Positions 60,101 through 64,000 of a stretch of DNA of 64,000 nucleotides are shown one piece after another. Both the position numbers and the translations under genes were made by a program. The notes beneath the pieces are model-generated. The model saw nothing but the letters and a program-made list of their open reading frames with translations. It had not been told where the DNA came from and made no database searches. Within the stretch, counting starts at the first letter, position 1; every line of letters starts with the position of its first letter. Origin of the DNA: Corallococcus silvisoli (GTDB lineage Bacteria; Myxococcota; Myxococcia; Myxococcales; Myxococcaceae); the NCBI RefSeq assembly GCF_009909145.1, contig NZ_JAAAPJ010000011.1, positions 248,001 to 312,000 of the forward strand, read 5' to 3'.

Positions 60101-62220
60101 TGCTCGCGGCCTCGTTCCGCTCACGTGCCCTGGCTCACGCGGGCCTCCTGCTGGGGCTTCCCGGTGCCGCGCTCTGGGCCGCGCAGCAGTCGCCCTTCGG
60201 CGCTTCGCTGGTGGCGCTGCTGCCGCCCGACGGACAATGGGCCCGCGCCACGGCGGTCCAGCTCCTGGGCCCTTCGCTGGAATGGCTCCATCCAGAGGCG
60301 TGGCTCCCACCGGGGAGCACGCGCTTCCTCGTGTGGCAGCGGGCCTTCGCGGGCATCGCCGCCGCAGGGCTCGTCTATGCCGCGAGCGCGGGCGCGGTGG
60401 CTCGCATGGGCTCGTGGCGGGCCTTCTTCCGCCGCATCCTCGGACTGGGCACCGACGACCTCCACGCCCCCTTCCTCCGAGCCCTGCACCGGGCGGCCCT
60501 CACGGCGGTGACGCTGGTGGTGGCCGCGGCGCTCTTGCAGCCTGGACTCCACGCCGCGGGGCTCGTCCTCGCCACGGGAGCGGCGCTGTTCCTCGGAGGC
60601 GCGCGCGGCCCGGGGCGCGGCGTCCTGGGCGTCGGACTGCTGCTGCTCGTCCATGCGCAGGCGCACCTGGTGCCGAGCCTCGCGGCGTGGCCGGGCCCCA
60701 CACTCGCGCTGATGGGGCTCGCGGTGGTGAGCCTCGCGCCCTGGATCGCCCGGCGGCGAGGAGCCGACCCAGGCAGGACCCGGCTGCGCTCCCAGCTGGC
60801 CGCGCTGCCCTGCTTCCTGGCGGCGACCGTGTACACGCTGGCCGTGACCGGGGACACCTCCTCGACGATGGCGGTCCCCGTCCTCGTGTGGCGCATGGCG
60901 CAGGGCCTGGATGGGACGTGGATGGTGTCCTTCGCGTTCCCCATGACGCTCGCGCTCGTCGCCGCGACGCTCCTCGTCGCGGCGTTCCAGTGGAAGGGAG
61001 CGCTCTCCGGGTTCATCGCCGGAATCGCCACGATGGCGGCGGGAGGCGCGGTCGTCTCCGCGCGCATGGCGTCGCTCGTGACCAGCCCGAGCCCCACGGC
61101 GTACCGGGACCTCTTCACCCTGTCCGGCGCCGCGCTGGCCCTGGTCGCGGCAGGGAGCGCGCTGGCCCTCCACATCGCCCGCCGTTCGACGTCGCGGCGA
61201 CGGAGCGATGTCGCGGGCGGGATGGGCTGGGGGCGCGACGTGTGGCTGGTGGCGACCGGCGTGCTGCTCGCGGCTGTCGCCCTGGGAGGCCGCGCGACGG
61301 AGGAGGCGCTGCCCCTGGCACTCGCGGCCATCGGGCTCGCGGTCGGCGTGTCCCTGCACGCCGCGTGGCGCGAGCACACGGGACGACACGTGTACTTCGT
61401 GCAGGTCTCGGTGGTGGGCATCTACGCGCTGGTGCGCGGCCTGTACGCCCAGGGCCTGCGCCCCGAGCATGACGCGCTCTTCGCCCTGTCCCTGGGCTTC
61501 GCGCTGGTGGGCGTGACGGTGCTGGCGCGCAGGGCGGGCGTGCAGCCCGTGGAGCGCGCGACCCGGCGCTTCGCGGCGCTCCTGCCCATCGCGATGGCGT
61601 GGCTCCTCCCAGGCGACGCGACGGGCGAGGCCGCCCTGCTCGCGGGAGGCTCGGGCCTGTTGTACGCGGCGCTCGGCGCGGTGGAGCGCAGCCGGATGTT
61701 CGGCGCGTTCGCGGCGGCGGCCTGCAACCTGGCGCTGCTCATCGCCGCGCTCACCTTCGGCCTGGAGGGCCTGGAGGTGTACCTGTCGCCGCTCGGCCTG
61801 CTGCTCCTGATGCTGGGACAGTTGTTCACGTCGAGCCTGCCGCACGCGGCCCGCAACACGGTGCGCATCCTCGGCGGCCTGCTGCTGTACGTCCCCGCGG
61901 CGGCGAAGCTGGCGACCCGGCTGGGCGCGTCAACGGATGGGACCTACGCGCTCGTCTTCGGCGCCGTGTGTCTGTTGGGGGTCGCGGTGGGAATGGCCCT
62001 GCGGATCCGCGCCTATCTGGCGCTGGGGACGCTCTTCCTCATCCTGGATGTCATCGCCAACCTGCTGGACGCAGGCTTGAGGGACCACCGCGTCGGCTTC
62101 CTGGTGATGACCCTCACCGGCCTCTCCATCGTGGGCGGCCGCGTGATGGCGACCCTCAAACGTCAGGAGTGGGAGCGCCTGCTGCGGCGGGTGCGCGTCC
62201 AACTCCGCGGCTGGGATTGA
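57106..62220 (+). CDS. Giant polytopic membrane protein with zinc ribbon (1704 aa)
   Basis: ATG 57106 places MLCPACTEFRAADPGPVCPV at the very start, with CPAC and CPVC as a zinc ribbon; ATG 57094 is also possible. Residues to about 215 are soluble, with SEEDLGSALGSG. From about 225 to the end, dozens of Leu/Ala/Gly membrane segments follow one another, ending in a basic RVQLRGWD. It resembles giant DUF2339/DUF2157-type membrane proteins, but no specific family is sure. Confidence 0.65.
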   Translation: MLCPACTEFRAADPGPVCPVCGATLVPAAGQHLDDFVRALMLRQVERWHFDGLLDPATANRLEASLLDIPERAVAEPEPLAPPAVPAVEDSPVDPAARVEAWADGVATSLRRTGGWRLGWLGTLARSLDETARLEREQEARRRAAARKALDDRDASRADQEAQRTASRATSEDDEDSSSEEDLGSALGSGQAMFARGHLDSLGGSGLEAVIALDEGDSAPRVNEYIWWFLGAVLVLGGSLMGVREAWRALGGVPRQLIVSGALLGYHAAFIGLGTFLARRSLSAGRILASIGLALLPVVFVALSALVGLTPRVGVPVALGVAAVALLPLRAAGRLLHGTSAVSLAVALFPSLLAGLLLMRGDDAPWLRVLCAFAGVFALAATEWRARAVAPGMATLVNMGAALYGALWLAVFCVASGPSGFDALEPGSPLFAGLTLWAVALGAVVAGAASSSAVRAAFPRAGPVFETLAHAVVASGALAGALGALSGVPGDDRSVDVTSVCAPVMAALVFFILEPRRRALVHPGVLASLLSGALLARTLAPDEPAWACFGVAAVAAGLMLLARVTSASGPRMRLLAWGVVVSLAAMPAFTALDWRWGVGSPWPRALAGGLIAISAHLAGGWRWRGLHTLGGGALLFGALAAVAGTPSLASSAASLAVLALAAALYGLGGRMQSAWHGGTDSFQPLKDLSLVIAALGVVRALGVLPALPDMLLPFAGPHAAVLACAPTALITAVLLLRVRSDGSRLVSFLAASGLMVTVAQVTGTVSDFTSARAALVAAALGLAFAVLVMARGSPSEDAPKAQGRRLLGILPLPFGARGRPLFTDGFAGAALVQAVFATLVLFQWIPTPVAAERPAFLLAGGLLTAGALVAFVSRGFVAFRLRGSVGTLAVGGGFIALTAIINRAGRPLPPDVSAWRLPLIGVALWAVALATRRAGPWVGRLLENPRHGPLYHAVPHLGVAALAGVLLRSAIQVGLPDPSRALGVVPPLLALGPALLVLLLAASFRSRALAHAGLLLGLPGAALWAAQQSPFGASLVALLPPDGQWARATAVQLLGPSLEWLHPEAWLPPGSTRFLVWQRAFAGIAAAGLVYAASAGAVARMGSWRAFFRRILGLGTDDLHAPFLRALHRAALTAVTLVVAAALLQPGLHAAGLVLATGAALFLGGARGPGRGVLGVGLLLLVHAQAHLVPSLAAWPGPTLALMGLAVVSLAPWIARRRGADPGRTRLRSQLAALPCFLAATVYTLAVTGDTSSTMAVPVLVWRMAQGLDGTWMVSFAFPMTLALVAATLLVAAFQWKGALSGFIAGIATMAAGGAVVSARMASLVTSPSPTAYRDLFTLSGAALALVAAGSALALHIARRSTSRRRSDVAGGMGWGRDVWLVATGVLLAAVALGGRATEEALPLALAAIGLAVGVSLHAAWREHTGRHVYFVQVSVVGIYALVRGLYAQGLRPEHDALFALSLGFALVGVTVLARRAGVQPVERATRRFAALLPIAMAWLLPGDATGEAALLAGGSGLLYAALGAVERSRMFGAFAAAACNLALLIAALTFGLEGLEVYLSPLGLLLLMLGQLFTSSLPHAARNTVRILGGLLLYVPAAAKLATRLGASTDGTYALVFGAVCLLGVAVGMALRIRAYLALGTLFLILDVIANLLDAGLRDHRVGFLVMTLTGLSIVGGRVMATLKRQEWERLLRRVRVQLRGWD

Positions 62221-62392
62221 AAGACATCTGGCCTTGCACAGTATCAACGAGGCCTGACAGTCCGCCAAGGATGCGGCGGGTCGGCAGACCGGGCCCTGCC
62301 GACCCAAGACTCACATCCCGAGACTTTTCCATGGCAAACCGTCCCAGAAATGACACCCAATCCCATCCGCGACACAGCGTCGATTTGGATTG

Positions 62393-62461
62393 AGTTTCAT
62401 GGAAACTTTCGCGTAATCAATGCCCATCCGGAATTCCGGATTGGCTGTTACCCAAACAGCC
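62393..62461 (+). promoter_or_regulatory. Three tandem hairpins in the leader of the next gene
   Basis: AGTTTC-ATG-GAAACT (62393-62407), the 16-bp palindrome ATCCGGAATTCCGGAT (62426-62441) and GGCTGTT-ACCCA-AACAGCC (62443-62461) stand one behind the other, ending about 12 bases before the ribosome site of the lipoprotein gene at 62487. Confidence 0.5.
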
Positions 62462-62486
62462 CTGTCCTACAACTTGAGAGGATGAC

Positions 62487-63653
62487 ATGTCGATCCATGC
62501 GTGGCGCTGGAGCGCCGTGGTGCTGATGGCGTTGACGGGCTGTGCCGTGGAGCCGCAAGAGGCGGCGCCCGGGCAGGAGGAGCTGCAGGTCCTGGAGCAG
62601 CAGACGCAGAAACTCTCCCCACCCACCGGGTGTACCGAGATCACGATGGGCGCCCTGTCCAATGGCATCCAGCTGACGCCCGTGATGTACGGGGCCCAGC
62701 CGACCTATCAGGGTGCCTTTGGCTCGTTCGGGGACCCGGCGGTGGTGGACACGGCGAACATCCGGCTGGACGTGAACACGGCGCCGGGCCTGCACAATCT
62801 GGCCACGGGCGGCGGCAACCTCTTCAACTGCGAGCAATGCGTCTTCGGCTATCAGGACGAGGGGGCCTCGAGCGAGAAGCTGTTCGTCGCGGACTCCGGC
62901 TCGCTGCTCCTGGCGCTCAAGGTGTCGCCGCAGGAGACGGTGGGCGCGATCTACAACGTGACGCTGCGCGAGGCCGCGTACGCGCCGCCGTACTACGCGC
63001 CCTACTGGGGCAGCGCCGTGGTGCCCGGTGGGGAGTGCAAGTGGATCCGCTTCGCCACCTGGAACACGGTGCGGACGGACGGCTGCGATCCCCGCCAGGG
63101 CTCGCTGACGGCGAACCTGCCGGGTCACACCTGCGTGGCCGCGAACTACCTGGCGGATGACGGCACGCTGGAGAAGTCGCAGGGCACCAAGGTCCAGGGC
63201 GCGGCGTGCACCTCCACGCCGCCGACGACGACCCCGGGGCTGGCGACGACGGACTGCGCGCAGGGCTACGCGTGCTCGGACCTGTTCACGGACGACCGGC
63301 AGTGCCTGAAGACGTGCGACCCGATGGCGGCGGTCCCCGGCTGCCCCAGCGGCACCGTCTGCGGCGTCTACGGCCTGTGCATCGAGCAGTCCGTGCTGGA
63401 GCCCATCGGCTTCGCCTTCGACCCCGCCCTCATCGGTGAGACGTGCACCCTGGGCTTCGCCGAGTTCTGCGGCGTCGAGGGCGCGCGTGGCGCCTGCGTC
63501 GACCTGGGCCGTACGGGCCACGGCACCTGCCTGCGCTATGCGCGCGCCCGCTCCGAGTGCGGCGCGGGCGAGGAGCTGGGCTACATCGGGTACCCGCTCT
63601 CCGGCGGCGGCTACGACCGCACCACCGGTTGGTGCTACCCCGACGGTTTGTGA
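62487..63653 (+). CDS. Cys-rich exported lipoprotein (388 aa)
   Basis: ATG 62487 with GAGAGG upstream. Lipobox VVLMALTGCAVEP, then PTGCTEITMGALSNGIQLTP and a beta-rich domain; the C-terminal half is rich in Cys (CEQCVFG, DCAQGYACSDLFTDDRQCLK, TCDPMAAVPGCPSGTVCGVY), as in myxobacterial surface lipoproteins with EGF-like or cysteine-knot domains. No catalytic motif is evident. Short spacers follow before the next gene. Confidence 0.7.
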   Translation: MSIHAWRWSAVVLMALTGCAVEPQEAAPGQEELQVLEQQTQKLSPPTGCTEITMGALSNGIQLTPVMYGAQPTYQGAFGSFGDPAVVDTANIRLDVNTAPGLHNLATGGGNLFNCEQCVFGYQDEGASSEKLFVADSGSLLLALKVSPQETVGAIYNVTLREAAYAPPYYAPYWGSAVVPGGECKWIRFATWNTVRTDGCDPRQGSLTANLPGHTCVAANYLADDGTLEKSQGTKVQGAACTSTPPTTTPGLATTDCAQGYACSDLFTDDRQCLKTCDPMAAVPGCPSGTVCGVYGLCIEQSVLEPIGFAFDPALIGETCTLGFAEFCGVEGARGACVDLGRTGHGTCLRYARARSECGAGEELGYIGYPLSGGGYDRTTGWCYPDGL

Positions 63654-63773
63654 GCCGGGCGCGTACCCTGGGGGAGGTCCAGCCCCCAGGGCACGCGGCG
63701 TCGCTGTCCGTTGGGCGCGGGCTGGGATTTCATGCATCGTTTTCCGGCCCGTGGGCTCTCCGGAAGCGTGAAC

Positions 63774-64000
63774 ATGTCCCCCAGCGTCCTGCCTGTCTGG
63801 TTCCTGCTGCTGCTGCCCGCGACGGTGGGGGCCGCGCCGCCTGTTTCCTCGAAGCCCGCGCCCATCCGGGCCGCGAGCGTGGAGTCAGACGTGGAGCGCT
63901 ACGCGCGGCGGTGCCAATCCCAGACAGCCCACCGCATCGCGAGGCCCCAGGGCACCATGCTGTGGGGCACCAAGCGCTCCTGGGACCCCGACAAGCCGAC
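63774..64000 (+). CDS. N-terminal part of a secreted protein (runs off the window)
   Basis: ATG 63774 with GGAAG upstream. Signal peptide (SPSVLPVWFLLLLPATVGAA), Pro/Ala linker, then SVESDVERYARRCQSQTAHR and GTMLWGTKRSWDPDKP. The frame is still open at base 64000. The family cannot be told from 75 residues. Confidence 0.6.
   Translation, partial: MSPSVLPVWFLLLLPATVGAAPPVSSKPAPIRAASVESDVERYARRCQSQTAHRIARPQGTMLWGTKRSWDPDKP

Overview
The window is high-GC DNA (roughly 70 percent) from a myxobacterium, most likely a member of the Myxococcaceae (Myxococcus or Corallococcus). The signs are secreted lipoproteins with DAG-type linkers, a DUF1552/DUF1592 pair, GspE-N/MshEN-type and ECF-like regulators, and a prophage carrying what looks like a cut-down copy of a myxobacterial Ser/Thr kinase. 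It divides into a prophage (1 to about 26,280, with its left end outside the window) and ordinary host chromosome (about 26,280 to the end). Prophage, left part (1-12,017): two large virion-associated proteins, a DUF3251-like membrane protein, a P63C-domain protein, a membrane protein with a kinase-like glycine loop but no kinase core, a small ribbon-helix-helix (RHH) regulator next to an 18-bp palindrome, a tail-fibre-like protein with a signal peptide, and a lysis cassette of overlapping membrane-protein genes ending in an NlpC/P60 endolysin. Prophage, middle (12,007-22,536, minus strand): a KilA-N/KilAC antirepressor, a MazG-like protein, small Cys-rich and coiled-coil proteins, secreted and barrel-like proteins, a secreted amidohydrolase (likely cargo) behind a 300-bp hexanucleotide repeat, two covarying hairpins, and a RecT recombinase with small early genes. 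Prophage, right part (22,537-26,345): a divergent early promoter pair whose two -35 boxes lie in GTTTGCAA operator sites, a second RHH-like gene, an sce7726 nuclease-like gene, an 840-bp control region, excisionase and tyrosine integrase. The integrase frame runs into the opposite-strand tRNA-Asp gene, which marks the attachment junction. This matches the arrangement known for Myxococcus phage Mx8, where attP lies inside int and integration changes the protein's C-terminus. Host part: tRNA-Val and tRNA-Asp share one strong promoter. After them come a Spy/CpxP-like protein, a GT39-type glycosyltransferase, a NUDIX hydrolase, a DUF2780 protein, an acyl-CoA dehydrogenase, an outer-membrane barrel, a HelD-like helicase, a pectinacetylesterase-family enzyme, a DUF1552/DUF1592 pair, a SET-domain protein, a flippase-like membrane protein, a beta-helix lipoprotein, an ArsC-like protein, an MshEN-domain protein, an SGNH hydrolase, an alpha/beta hydrolase, a sigma-region-2-like protein, a 1293-residue protein fusing two SF1 helicases, a YgiQ radical SAM enzyme, a ChaN lipoprotein, a 1704-residue membrane protein with an N-terminal zinc ribbon, and secreted lipoproteins. 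No CRISPR array, rRNA or transposase gene was seen. The most original observations are the twin operator systems, the kinase-fragment protein, the repeat in front of the amidohydrolase, the covarying hairpin pair, and the lysogeny-dependent integrase tail.
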